From Spirochaetota bacterium (GTDB lineage: Bacteria; Spirochaetota; UBA12135; COTS27; JAFLEE01), in contig JAFLEE010000004.1 of assembly GCA_017302015.1 (NCBI GenBank), positions 1 through 64,000 on the forward strand: a stretch of DNA of 64,000 bases. The letters are read 5' to 3'. The notes under the pieces are model-generated. The model searched no databases and had not been told where the DNA came from. It saw only the letters and a program-made list of their open reading frames with translations. The translations under genes and the position numbers were made by a program. Positions 50,641 through 59,768 of the stretch are shown here, piece after piece (positions within the stretch are counted from its first letter, which is position 1; each line of letters begins with the position of its first letter).

Positions 50641-52701
50641 GTGGCGAAGAAAGACGGCTGGTACGGCGAACGCCGTACCTTCGGCGTGCATTACGACATG
50701 CACGTGAGCGTGGAGGATCGGCATATCGGGGAGAAGCTCTCGGTGGAGGATCTCGTCCTCAACCTGAAGGCGATGAAGTGCGATTGGGCGCAGACCGATT
50801 GCAAGGGCCACCCCGGGGTCACCGGTTGGCGCAGCCGGGTGCCCCACGCGACGGTCAACGAGCACATCCATAAAGACATGATGGAGGCCTGGAGGGCCGC
50901 GACCCACCGCCTCAAACTACCGCTCCATTGCCATTACTCGGGCATCATCGACCACGCGGCGGGCGAACTCCACCCCGAATGGAGGGTGGTGCAGGGCCCT
51001 TGGGTGAAGAAGGCCCCCGAGATGCACCGCATGTGCCCGCGGTCGGCCTATCTAGACGAACTCCTCATCCCCCAGCTGCTCGAACTCATCGACCGCTACG
51101 GGGTGGACGGCTTTTGGGTGGATGGCGACCTCTGGGGCGTGGACCCCTGCTATTGCCCCCAGTGCAGGGCGGCGTTCGCGGAAAACACCGGCATCGCCGA
51201 GCCGCCGGTGGAGACGACGGAGGCCCATTGGCCCGCCTGGATGAAATTCCACCGGGAGAGTTTCGACGCCTACGTCACGAAATATTGCGACGCGGTGCAC
51301 CGGCACAAACCCGGGGTGAAGGTGTGCTCGAACTGGATCCAGACCTTCGGCGACCCGGGCGAGCCCACGGCCCCGACCGACTGGATCAGCGGGGACAATA
51401 CCTGGGTCTTCGGCATGGATTCCAGCCGCTGCGAGGCGCGCTTCATCTCCACCCGCGGCAAGCCGTGGGACCTCATGCTCTGGAACTTCTATTGCACCGG
51501 CGGGTTCGCGAACCTCGAGACCCAGCCCTGGGTGGTGAAGCCGGCCCAGATGCTCATGCAGGAGGCCGCCGTCTCCCTGGCCCTGGGCGGGCACGTGCAG
51601 GTGTACGAGGCGACCCAGTACGTGCGCGACGGGCGGCTCATCCCCTGGAGGTCCCGGCGCATCGGCGAGGTGGCCGAGTTCGTCAAGGCGCGCCGGAAGG
51701 TCTGCGGGCAGACCGAAACGATCCCCCAGGTGGCCGTGCTCCATTCCGAGCACCATTACCGCAGCGTCGTCGGCCGCAACCTCCACGCGGGCAACGACAC
51801 CGCCGGGGTGCGCGGGGCGGTGTTCTCGCTGCTGGAGAAATCCTACGGGGTCGACGTGCTCGACGAGTGGGCGCTGCGGCCCCGGCTCTCCGATTTCCCC
51901 GCGGTCGTGGTCCCCGAGCAGTGGAACCTCTCCGGGGAGATGGCGGGGAAACTAAAGGACTACGTGGAGGCGGGCGGGGGGCTCCTCGTCAGCGGCGCCC
52001 AGGCCTTCGCCAAATTCGGCGCGGCCTTCCTCGGGGCCGACGGCGATGGCCTCGTCGACGTGGACGGCGGCGAAACCCCGAGCGAGGGGTTCCCCTCGAA
52101 GACGTCCCATTGGTGCGTGTCGGGCGGGGCGGATGTGGGCCCCGTCTGGAGCCGCCAAATCCGCCTCTTGGAGCCCTCGGGGGGGAAGGCCCTGTGCTTC
52201 TTCTGCCGGACGCCCTTCCCCGATTCAGATCTCACCCCCTATCCCGCGGCCGTGGTCCACCAGGTCGGGAAAGGCTGCGTGGTCTACGTCCCCTTCGATG
52301 TCTTCAAATACTTCCACGCCAACCGGTATCCCTTCGTGCGCGAGTTTATCGCGCAGGCCATGGAGGCCCTGAAGATCGATTGGGCGATCCGGGCCTCGGC
52401 CCCGGTGGCCGTCGATGTCGTCCTGCGGCGGCGCGCGAAGGAGCGGATCGTGCACTTCATCCACCGGGGATCCGGAATTCCGAACCTCCCCCAAAGCGGG
52501 GCGATCGATGAGGTCTTCCCCGTGGGGCCGGTGGCCGTGAAGATGGCGCTGGAGCGGCGGCCGAAAGAAGTGGCCCTGGCCCTGGAGGGCGGGAAAATGG
52601 CGTGGAAATTCAAGGCGGGCGTGGGGAAGGCGCCGGGGCGCCTGACGGTGGAAATCCCGCGGGTGCGCCTCCACGAGGCCCTGGTGGTTCGCACCGCTTG
52701 A
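50641..52701 (+). CDS. TIM-barrel glycoside-hydrolase-like protein with amidotransferase-like domain
   Basis: 686 residues. The N-terminal TIM barrel (1-360) has GVDGFWVDGDLWGVDPCYCPQC, where a strand-end Asp and a CxC/CxxC cysteine cluster resemble GH42/GH29-type or uncharacterised GHL enzymes. The middle (about 375-560) looks like the beta-galactosidase trimerisation/glutamine-amidotransferase-like domain (QVAVLHSEHH, AGGGLLVSGAQAF). A small beta domain ends the protein. There is no signal peptide. The exact GH family is unclear. The GTG start has GGAGG 6 nt upstream. A possible TATAAT box lies at 50601-50606. Its stop codon overlaps the -35 box of the export operon. Confidence 0.8.
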   Translation: MAKKDGWYGERRTFGVHYDMHVSVEDRHIGEKLSVEDLVLNLKAMKCDWAQTDCKGHPGVTGWRSRVPHATVNEHIHKDMMEAWRAATHRLKLPLHCHYSGIIDHAAGELHPEWRVVQGPWVKKAPEMHRMCPRSAYLDELLIPQLLELIDRYGVDGFWVDGDLWGVDPCYCPQCRAAFAENTGIAEPPVETTEAHWPAWMKFHRESFDAYVTKYCDAVHRHKPGVKVCSNWIQTFGDPGEPTAPTDWISGDNTWVFGMDSSRCEARFISTRGKPWDLMLWNFYCTGGFANLETQPWVVKPAQMLMQEAAVSLALGGHVQVYEATQYVRDGRLIPWRSRRIGEVAEFVKARRKVCGQTETIPQVAVLHSEHHYRSVVGRNLHAGNDTAGVRGAVFSLLEKSYGVDVLDEWALRPRLSDFPAVVVPEQWNLSGEMAGKLKDYVEAGGGLLVSGAQAFAKFGAAFLGADGDGLVDVDGGETPSEGFPSKTSHWCVSGGADVGPVWSRQIRLLEPSGGKALCFFCRTPFPDSDLTPYPAAVVHQVGKGCVVYVPFDVFKYFHANRYPFVREFIAQAMEALKIDWAIRASAPVAVDVVLRRRAKERIVHFIHRGSGIPNLPQSGAIDEVFPVGPVAVKMALERRPKEVALALEGGKMAWKFKAGVGKAPGRLTVEIPRVRLHEALVVRTA

Positions 52702-52726
52702 CATTCTCTCTTTCATGAAATAATAT
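52698..52726 (+). promoter_or_regulatory. Consensus promoter of the GbsR/ABC export operon
   Basis: TTGACA (52698-52703), 17-bp spacer, TAATAT (52721-52726). The -35 box includes the TGA stop of the upstream hydrolase gene, so the two transcription units are packed end to end. Confidence 0.85.
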
Positions 52727-52751
52727 ACGTTCAGAAACTTTTGAACGTATA
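52724..52751 (+). promoter_or_regulatory. Perfect 10-8-10 inverted repeat, probable GbsR/MarR operator
   Basis: Arms TATACGTTCA (52724-52733) and TGAACGTATA (52742-52751), 8-bp spacer. It covers the end of the -10 box and the expected transcription start, 2 bp before the regulator's ATG. That is the usual place for an autorepressor site. The match is perfect over 20 bases. Confidence 0.8.
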
Positions 52752-52753
52752 GA

Positions 52754-53248
52754 ATGATTAAAAAGAAGCCGGCCCCCCGTTCGCCCGCGGTCACCGCGGA
52801 AGCCTCCGAGTTCATCGAGGAGATGGGGCTCACCTTCGAGAAGACCGGCATGCCCCGCATGGCCGGGCGCATCCTGGGGCACCTGCTCATCTGCGACCCG
52901 CCCACCCAGTCCCTCGACCAGATGGGCCAGGCCCTGGGGGCCAGCAAGGCGAGCATCTCCACCATGTCCAAACTCCTCCTCAACGGGGGGTTCATCAAGC
53001 GCGTGGGCGTCAGCGGCGACCGCCGCGATTACCTCACCCTCAAGGTGGGGACGTTCGAGGACATCGTGACGCGGCAGATCCACGACATGATGTCGTTCCG
53101 CAAGATCCTCGCCAAGGCCCTGGCGATCCTCGAGAAGGAAAAGCGGACCGACACGCACCACCTCCACGAGTTCCTCGAACTCTACGAATTCATGAGAAAA
53201 AAAATGCCGGAAATGCTGGCGCAATGGCAGCGGGAGAGAAAAAAATGA
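52754..53248 (+). CDS. GbsR/MarR-family transcription regulator
   Basis: 164 residues. The winged helix of the GbsR/MarR type is clear: ARILGHLLICDPPTQSLDQMGQALGASKASISTMSKLLLNGGFIKRVGVSGDRRDYLTL, with the recognition helix around residues 68-82. The C-terminal helices are probably for dimerisation. It very likely represses its own operon through the palindrome at 52724-52751; ligands of the family vary (drugs, lipids, osmolytes). There is no Shine-Dalgarno before its ATG. It overlaps the ABC ATPase gene by an ATGA junction at 53245. Confidence 0.9.
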   Translation: MIKKKPAPRSPAVTAEASEFIEEMGLTFEKTGMPRMAGRILGHLLICDPPTQSLDQMGQALGASKASISTMSKLLLNGGFIKRVGVSGDRRDYLTLKVGTFEDIVTRQIHDMMSFRKILAKALAILEKEKRTDTHHLHEFLELYEFMRKKMPEMLAQWQRERKK

Positions 53249-53931
53249 GCAACCCCATCCTTCACTTGAGCGGCGTGACCAAGGACTATTGGCTCGGCAA
53301 GGTCAAGGTGCCGGCGCTGCGCGGCATCGACCTCGAGATCGGCAAGGGCGAGTTCATGTCGATCAAGGGGCCCTCGGGCAGCGGCAAGACCACGCTGCTC
53401 AACATCATCGGGCTCATCGACAACGCCACCGGCGGCAGCGTCCTCCTCGACGGGAAGGACGTCACCCGCGAGACCGACAAGAACATGACCCGGCTGCGCC
53501 TCACCAAGATCGGGTTCATCTTCCAGACCTTCAACCTCATCCCGGTGTTCAACGTCATCGAGAACGTCGAGTTCCCCCTGCTGCTGCTGAAGGACCGCAC
53601 GCCCGCCGAGCGGCGCCGCAAGACGATGGAGCTCATCGACGCCGTCGGGCTGCGCCCCTACGTGCACCACCGGCCCAACGAGCTCTCCGGCGGGCAGCGC
53701 CAGCGGGTAGCCATCGCCCGGGCCCTGGTCACCGACCCCGAGATCATCCTCGCCGACGAGCCGACGGCCAACCTCGATTCGGTGACGGGCAAGTCGATCC
53801 TCGAGGCGATGAAGGAGATGAACGAGCGCCGCCAGACGACCTTCATCTTCTCCACCCACGACGCCGGGGTGCTGCAGTACGCGCGGCGCATCGTCGAGAT
53901 CCACGACGGGCTCCTGACGAGCCGGGGGTAA
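53245..53931 (+). CDS. LolD/MacB-type ABC transporter ATPase
   Basis: 228 residues, normal for the LolD/MacB group. Walker A GPSGSGKT (43-50), Q-loop [21 protein letters not shown], signature LSGGQRQR (147-154), Walker B IILADEPT (167-174) and switch His205. Type VII ABC systems of this kind use ATP for mechanotransmission rather than classical import or export across one membrane, for example releasing lipoproteins to LolA. It is fully embedded between its regulator and the two FtsX-like permeases. Confidence 0.94.
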   Translation: MSNPILHLSGVTKDYWLGKVKVPALRGIDLEIGKGEFMSIKGPSGSGKTTLLNIIGLIDNATGGSVLLDGKDVTRETDKNMTRLRLTKIGFIFQTFNLIPVFNVIENVEFPLLLLKDRTPAERRRKTMELIDAVGLRPYVHHRPNELSGGQRQRVAIARALVTDPEIILADEPTANLDSVTGKSILEAMKEMNERRQTTFIFSTHDAGVLQYARRIVEIHDGLLTSRG

Positions 53932-53935
53932 GGCC

Positions 53936-55513
53936 ATGAAGAGCGAAACCGCGGGGGGGCCGGCGTCCGGCCGCGCCTTCCTCACCCATACGGCGCTGCT
54001 GTTCAAGATCGCCTGGCGCAACATCTGGCTGCACCGCGGCAAGAGCCTCATCATCGGCATCATCCTCCTCACGGGCACGGTCGTCATGACCGTGGGGAAC
54101 GCGACGATCACCGGCATGGACAAGGGGCTGCAGAAGACCCTCGTCGACGGCCTGCTCGGCGACCTCATGGTCATCGCCCAATCGACCGACGAGGCCTGGG
54201 CCCTCTTGGGCAATATGGGGAAGTCCGCCGACCTCATCCCCGACTTCGAGAAGGTGCGCGACGTCGTCACCAACGACCCCGGCATCATGAAATTCCTGCC
54301 GATGGATTTCGGCATGTTCATGGCGGTCATCCAGGCCGATTCGGCCTCGGGGCAACCGCCGTTCGTGGTGCCCTTGGGCGTGCAGTACGAGCGCTACCTC
54401 GAGATGTTCTCCAACGTGGCCATCGTCAAGGGCCGCGGCCTGAGGCCGGGGGAGAGCGGGATCCTCCTCCACCACACCACCGCCGACCGCCTGTTCAAGA
54501 CCTACGGCTCGATCTTCTCCCCCGTTGACGACCCGTACGCCTTCACGAATTACCTGCCCCCAGAGGCCGGTTCGAATCTGGCGTCGGTCATCATCTCCAC
54601 CGACCTCATCATCGTGGGCATCAGCGACAAGAAGGCCACCCTCGACATCCGGGTGCCGATCATCGGCATCTACAGCAACCAGCGCATCGAGTTCGGGGGG
54701 CAGGGATTCGACCTCATCGACATCCAGTCCTACCGGCAGGGGATGAACTACACCCTCGGCGACGAAGAGGTGAAATTGAGCGCCTCCGAGAACGCGATGC
54801 TCAACATGGACGAGAACGCCCTCTTCGCCTCGTTCTCCGAGAACGTCTCGGGCGCCGGCGCGGTCCTGGGCGACGTGAAATCGCTCATGGTCAAGAAGCC
54901 GGCCGTGAAGGCCGTCGACTACGACCGCGGGGGCACGGAGATCCTGGCCCTGAGGCTCAAGGACCGCCGCCAGGCGGAGGAAGTCCGCGGCCGCTTGACC
55001 AAGGCCTTCAAGGAGAAGAACCTCAAGGCCAAGGTCATCGATTGGCGCAAGGCGGCGGGCACGCTGGCGAACATGGCCTCGGTCATCCGCATCGCCCTCT
55101 TCGTTTTCGTGGGCTTCGTCTTCTTCGTCGCGGGCATCGTCATCGTGAACACCCTGGCCATGGCGACCATGGAGCGTTCCAGCGAACTCGGGATGATGCG
55201 CGCCGTGGGGGCCCAACGGGGGTTCCTCGGCGAGATGCTGCTCACCGAGACCTTCCTCTTGGCCGTCTTCTTCGGGGGGATCGGCATGGTCGTGGGGGCC
55301 GTGATCGTGAAGATCCTCGCCGCGGCCCAGATCCAGAGCACGCCGGGCCTCCTGGTACTCGTGTTCGGGGGCAACGTCTTCAATCCGCTCATGGGCCTCA
55401 AGGACTTCGTGCAGGGCGGCATTCTCCTGACGCTGGTGACCCTCCTCTCGGTCATCTACCCCGCCCGCCTCGCCCAAAGCATCACCCCGCTCGACGCCGT
55501 CAGCCGCGACTAG
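53936..55513 (+). CDS. FtsX-like ABC permease, first subunit
   Basis: 525 residues. The MacB/LolC layout: one N-terminal membrane helix (about 37-58), a large periplasmic domain (60-380) and three C-terminal helices (about 385-520) with the FtsX-type motif [16 protein letters not shown]. The periplasmic domain presumably contacts the downstream LolA-like protein. It starts 4 bp after the ATPase gene. Having two different permease genes makes a LolCE-like heterodimer likely rather than a MacB homodimer. Confidence 0.9.
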   Translation: MKSETAGGPASGRAFLTHTALLFKIAWRNIWLHRGKSLIIGIILLTGTVVMTVGNATITGMDKGLQKTLVDGLLGDLMVIAQSTDEAWALLGNMGKSADLIPDFEKVRDVVTNDPGIMKFLPMDFGMFMAVIQADSASGQPPFVVPLGVQYERYLEMFSNVAIVKGRGLRPGESGILLHHTTADRLFKTYGSIFSPVDDPYAFTNYLPPEAGSNLASVIISTDLIIVGISDKKATLDIRVPIIGIYSNQRIEFGGQGFDLIDIQSYRQGMNYTLGDEEVKLSASENAMLNMDENALFASFSENVSGAGAVLGDVKSLMVKKPAVKAVDYDRGGTEILALRLKDRRQAEEVRGRLTKAFKEKNLKAKVIDWRKAAGTLANMASVIRIALFVFVGFVFFVAGIVIVNTLAMATMERSSELGMMRAVGAQRGFLGEMLLTETFLLAVFFGGIGMVVGAVIVKILAAAQIQSTPGLLVLVFGGNVFNPLMGLKDFVQGGILLTLVTLLSVIYPARLAQSITPLDAVSRD

Positions 55514-55529
55514 CGCCCCGGAGAAACCC

Positions 55530-57389
55530 ATGCCCTCCATGAATCCCGTCGTCCTCGCGCTCCTGTCGGTGCTCGGATCCCTCGCGGGGCTTTTCGTGCT
55601 CATCACCCTCGGCGTCATCGCGTGGGACGTGATCCAGACCACCCGCGAGGGGAAATTGCGCCTGGTCTCGAGCCTCTCCGTGCGCAATCTCCTGCGCCAG
55701 AAGCGCCGCTCCATCCTGCTGGGCACGGCCATCGGTTTCGGCATGATGGTGCTCGTCATCGTCGGGGGTTTCGCCGCCGGCCTCTCGGACCTCATGCTCA
55801 ACAAGGTCTTCGCCCTCATGGCCGGCCATATGGAGGTCGCCATCAGCGAGCGCACCACCGTGAAGGCCGCCATGATCCGCGACCGGGCCCGCATCGCCGC
55901 CATCATCTCCAACGGCGCCCCCGACCACACCGAGATCCGGGACAACCTAGGGGTGTTCTCCCGGGTCATCGGCAACGGCAAGGCCTACACCCTCATCGTC
56001 ATCGGGGTGCCCGTGAGCAACGTCGATTCCTACGAGAAGGGCTTCCTCGACTACAACATCGTGGCCGCCCCGGGGAACGACCTTTGGGCACTCACCAACG
56101 CGGGGACCTGCGGCATCTTCGAGGAAAAAGCGAAGAAACTGAACGTCAAGGTGGGCGACAGCATCAACGTTCGCTTCACCAAGATCCGGGGCGCCTACGA
56201 GGCCCGCAGTTATAAGGTCGGCTGCATCTTCAAGGACAGCAGCTTCTTCATGAACATGACGGTCTACGTCGACGAGCGCGACCTGAAGAAAGACCTCGGC
56301 TACCAGCCCTGGGAGACCCCGGGCCTCCAGGTGATGCTGCGCGATACGAGCAAGGCCGAGCGCTACGCCAACGCGATCCATGAGGCGCTGCGGCCCAGCG
56401 CGGCGATCCTCGAGGGGCAATTCGCCGGGCGCTCCCAGGAAACGTTCGCCCTGGCCCCGATCCGGGACGAGTCGCGTTCGAACCTCCTCCAGCGCATCGC
56501 GCTCGTTTCGGGGGATCCGAACGGCCTCAGCAACGCCCTCTGGATCTCCGAGGCCCTGGCCCGCGAGAACGGCCTCTCGGTGGGGAGCCCCGCCACCTTC
56601 CGCTACCAGACCAAGTACGCCGGGATGCGCGACCTGAACTTCACCGTGGGCGGGGTCTACCAGCCCAAGGGAGTCTTGCCCGCCCGCAGTGCGGTCTACG
56701 GGGCCGACCTCCACCACAAGTACTACTACGACGGGATCCCGGCCGAGCACCAGAAGAAGGCGGCGGAACTGCAGGCCTCGAACCACCCCCTGGCCGACGC
56801 GTTCGTGCCGGAATGGACGCTCCTGCCGCGCACCAAGACCTTCGACGCCCAGAGGGCCAAACTCACCCGCCTCTCGTCCACCAAATGGAAGGGCGAGGCC
56901 GTCGACGTGCGCACCCTCAAGGAGAGCGAGTCGTTCGTGCTGAAGCTCGAGCAGGTGCTCAACACCATCGCCTATAGCGGCGTGCTCATCATGTTCTTCA
57001 TCATCGTCATCGGCGTGGTGAACGCGCTGCGCATGACGATCCGCGAGCGCACCCGGGAGATCGGCACGGTGCGCAGCATGGGCATGGACCGCCGCGAAGT
57101 GCGGCTGCTCTTCCTCTTCGAGACGGTCTCGCTCTCGTTTTTCGCCTGCGTCGCGGGCCTCGTCGTCGGCCTCATCCTCATGGGGCTCGGCGGCCTCATC
57201 CATATCCCCAGCACCGGGATCTTCAGCATGCTCCTCGACAACGGGCACCTCCACTTCATGGTCCGCCCCCTGAACGTGATCGTCAATCTCTCGCTCATCC
57301 TAGCCATCACGGCCATCACCGCCTTCTTCCCCGCCCGGCGCGCGGCCAACCTGCACCCGGCCGAAGCCCTCCGCCACACCGCCAGTTGA
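55530..57389 (+). CDS. FtsX-like ABC permease, second subunit
   Basis: 619 residues, longer than its partner. An extra N-terminal membrane helix (8-30) precedes the usual first helix (RSILLGTAIGFGMMVLVIVGGFAAG). The periplasmic domain is about 80-470, and three C-terminal helices follow TIRERTREIGTVRSMGMDRREVRLLFL. It pairs with the first permease to form the membrane part. GGAG lies 6 nt before the ATG. The additional N-terminal helix is unusual for LolC/LolE. Confidence 0.9.
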   Translation: MPSMNPVVLALLSVLGSLAGLFVLITLGVIAWDVIQTTREGKLRLVSSLSVRNLLRQKRRSILLGTAIGFGMMVLVIVGGFAAGLSDLMLNKVFALMAGHMEVAISERTTVKAAMIRDRARIAAIISNGAPDHTEIRDNLGVFSRVIGNGKAYTLIVIGVPVSNVDSYEKGFLDYNIVAAPGNDLWALTNAGTCGIFEEKAKKLNVKVGDSINVRFTKIRGAYEARSYKVGCIFKDSSFFMNMTVYVDERDLKKDLGYQPWETPGLQVMLRDTSKAERYANAIHEALRPSAAILEGQFAGRSQETFALAPIRDESRSNLLQRIALVSGDPNGLSNALWISEALARENGLSVGSPATFRYQTKYAGMRDLNFTVGGVYQPKGVLPARSAVYGADLHHKYYYDGIPAEHQKKAAELQASNHPLADAFVPEWTLLPRTKTFDAQRAKLTRLSSTKWKGEAVDVRTLKESESFVLKLEQVLNTIAYSGVLIMFFIIVIGVVNALRMTIRERTREIGTVRSMGMDRREVRLLFLFETVSLSFFACVAGLVVGLILMGLGGLIHIPSTGIFSMLLDNGHLHFMVRPLNVIVNLSLILAITAITAFFPARRAANLHPAEALRHTAS

Positions 57390-57407
57390 CCCCCACAGGA
57401 GCCCCCG

Positions 57408-58172
57408 ATGAAAACCGTCCTCACCGCCCTCTTCGCATCCCTCCTCCTCGCCGCCACGGCCGCCGCCGAGACGGTGAACGCCGAGTTCCTCCTCAAGAAG
57501 CTCGACCTCATGCAGAAGATGGGCAGCGACATCACCGCCCAGGTCAGCATCATCCAGCAGCGCAGCGGCCAGGCCCCGCGCAAGCTCGAATCGCGCTATT
57601 ACCGCCGCGACTCCGACGATTCGTTCCTCATCCTCATGACGGCGCCCGACGCCGAGAAGGGCAACGGCTACCTGCGCGTGGGCGATAATATGTGGGTCTA
57701 CCGTCGCAATACCCGCAGTTTCCAGCACATCAACCGCGACGAGAGCATCAGCGGCACCGACATGAAGGGCGGCGACTTCGAGAAGCGCAAGATGGCCGAC
57801 CTCTACCGCGCCGTCATGACCAACGGCCGCGAGGCCCTCACCGAGGAGATGCTGGGTAGTAGGCCGGTTTACCGCCTCGAGATCATCGCCAAGGTGGATG
57901 ATGTGACTTATCCGCGGCAAATCATCTGGATGACGAAAGACACCTATCTGCCCCTGAAAGTGGCCAATTATTCCGGCAATATGACGCTCATGGTGAGCCA
58001 ATATTATCTCGCCTACCAGACGATCCTCGGCCGCTATTTCCCCCTTAAGATGGTCACCCGGGACGAGTTCGAAAAGGGAAACCAATCCGCCATGGAGATC
58101 TCGGGCGTCGATACGAGCCCCATCGATCCACGGCTCTTCACGAAGGCGAAACTCGAAGAATTCTCCCAGTGA
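57408..58172 (+). CDS. LolA-like outer-membrane lipoprotein-sorting protein
   Basis: 254 residues. A signal peptide spans 1-20 (VLTALFASLLLAATAAAE). The mature protein matches the LolA-type half-barrel relatives: KLESRYYRRDSDDSFLILMTAPDAEKGNGYLRVGDNMWVY, then RKMADLYRAVMT and PRQIIWMTKDTYLPLKV. These usually carry a hydrophobic cargo through the periplasm. In the classic Lol system LolA hands lipoproteins to LolB; here the next gene is a barrel instead, so the cargo could be a lipid. It lies 18 bp after the permease gene. Confidence 0.87.
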   Translation: MKTVLTALFASLLLAATAAAETVNAEFLLKKLDLMQKMGSDITAQVSIIQQRSGQAPRKLESRYYRRDSDDSFLILMTAPDAEKGNGYLRVGDNMWVYRRNTRSFQHINRDESISGTDMKGGDFEKRKMADLYRAVMTNGREALTEEMLGSRPVYRLEIIAKVDDVTYPRQIIWMTKDTYLPLKVANYSGNMTLMVSQYYLAYQTILGRYFPLKMVTRDEFEKGNQSAMEISGVDTSPIDPRLFTKAKLEEFSQ

Positions 58173-58198
58173 CCGCGTCGATCCCGAGGGGCTCCGCC

Positions 58199-59674
58199 AT
58201 GAAACTTTCCCTGAAAGCCTCCCTGGTCGCCTTGCTCTTGGCGACGGCGACCGCGAACCTCAGCGCGGCCGATGCCGGCCTCCTCAATATGAGCGAAGCC
58301 GAGATGTTCGGCGGCTCCAATAAGATCGAGGTGGATATCCGCACCAACGGCGGCGGCCTCGTCTCCAATGTCTACCCGCAGGTGAAGTTCGGCGGGAATC
58401 TCCACGCCTGGGCCAATTGGGGCATCCGCCGGCCCTGGGAGAACCAAACCTATCAATGGGAAAGCAATACGGTGCAGGCCTATATGCAGGGCGACCTCAA
58501 CCTCGAGGTTCGCGTCGCATCCGGGTTCAAGGTGTTCACCGAGATGAGCCTGGCATATTCCCCCACGGGGCTCCCCGATAAGGCGACGATGCAGCCGAAA
58601 TGGGAGTGGAAGGCGCAAACGAACCAGGTCTTAATAGGAAGTACGGAAAACGGGGTGTTTTCAACACCTGTCTACACAAATATCGTCATCACCAATTACG
58701 TCCAAGTTTGGAACACGAATATTTCCTCCAATAATCTTCTCCTTTCGATGAAGGAGTTTTTCGCCGATTTCAATATCGGCCAGGTTCTCTATTGGCGCCT
58801 CGGCAAGCAGGTGCTCACCTGGGGCCGGGGCTATTTTTGGCAACCGACGGACCTCATCAATATCGAAAAGTTTAACGTGGTGAACCGGGATCTCCTGCGC
58901 GAAGGCACCTACGGATTGCGGCTCCACATCCCCTACAAGACCTATTTCAACCTCTATTCCTTCCTGAACCTGGGAAGCACGCCGGATTTCAAGAAATACG
59001 CCGTGTCGGTCAAGGCCGAAGGCCGCGTCGGGCCGCTGGAACTCGCCGTCTCCTATTTGGGTCGGCCTTACCGTCTCCCGGTATGGGGAGCGGACTTTTC
59101 CGTCGGCGCCCGGGGGTGGAATTTCTATGGAGAGGCCATGTACGCCCTCGAAGGCCAGAACGATCTGCTCAAAACGGCGAACGTGACGACGAACTTCATC
59201 CCTTGGCTCCAGACGAACCTCGTCCTACCCCAGGTCTACCGTCTCTCCAACGATTATCTCAAGGCCTGTATCGGGGTGAGCAAATCGTTCGGGCGCGAAA
59301 ACAAATGGATGTTCGGCTTCGAGGGGTACTATAACGGCGAGGGCTACACCAATAGCGGCGGGCTCTCCGAGTCGAACCTCCAGCCCCTCTTCCAATACGG
59401 CGGCTTCCTTCGCAGCATGGAGCACGGCCAATGGTACACCGCCGCCTACCTGACGCGGAGCGAACTCTTCAACAAGACGACGACGCTCTCCCTCACCGGG
59501 GTGGCGAACTGGTCCGACTGGTCGGGACTGCTCAGCTTTTCGGCGACCTATTCCCCCATCGATTATTTCACCGTGAGCCTGCGCCTTCCCTTCTATATCG
59601 GGGATTCCAACCGCGAGTTCACGTTCCAGAACCAACTCGCGCCCGTCCAATTGGAACTCGCCTACCGGTTCTGA
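58199..59674 (+). CDS. Outer-membrane beta-barrel protein (DUF1302-like)
   Basis: 491 residues from MKLSL. A signal peptide spans 1-22 (ASLVALLLATATANLSA). Repeated amphipathic strands end in an aromatic residue, with a C-terminal LAYRF typical of outer-membrane barrels. The segment WRLGKQVLTWGRGYFWQPTDLIN resembles DUF1302-type barrels that accompany LolA-like and MMPL proteins. It is the last gene of the export operon and the likely outer-membrane station. GAGGGG lies 8 nt before the ATG. A stretch around 58620-58740 has lower GC than its surroundings. Confidence 0.82.
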   Translation: MKLSLKASLVALLLATATANLSAADAGLLNMSEAEMFGGSNKIEVDIRTNGGGLVSNVYPQVKFGGNLHAWANWGIRRPWENQTYQWESNTVQAYMQGDLNLEVRVASGFKVFTEMSLAYSPTGLPDKATMQPKWEWKAQTNQVLIGSTENGVFSTPVYTNIVITNYVQVWNTNISSNNLLLSMKEFFADFNIGQVLYWRLGKQVLTWGRGYFWQPTDLINIEKFNVVNRDLLREGTYGLRLHIPYKTYFNLYSFLNLGSTPDFKKYAVSVKAEGRVGPLELAVSYLGRPYRLPVWGADFSVGARGWNFYGEAMYALEGQNDLLKTANVTTNFIPWLQTNLVLPQVYRLSNDYLKACIGVSKSFGRENKWMFGFEGYYNGEGYTNSGGLSESNLQPLFQYGGFLRSMEHGQWYTAAYLTRSELFNKTTTLSLTGVANWSDWSGLLSFSATYSPIDYFTVSLRLPFYIGDSNREFTFQNQLAPVQLELAYRF

Positions 59675-59736
59675 TCGCGGGGCTTTCCCTCGCGGGCGAG
59701 CCGGTGGGACGCTGACGGGCTCCCTGCGGGGGCGGG

Positions 59737-59760
59737 GCGATGGGCTTTCGTGGCCATCGC
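59737..59760. terminator. Hairpin between convergent genes
   Basis: GCGATGG (59737-59743) pairs with CCATCGC (59754-59760). It may terminate the export operon and the AraC gene, but no T-run follows, so the call is weak. Confidence 0.35.
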
Positions 59761-59768
59761 GCCCGGTT

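Noticed and set aside
58653-58667. Hairpin GGTGTT-3-AACACC inside the barrel gene
   Set aside because: Short, intragenic and probably by chance in a low-GC stretch.
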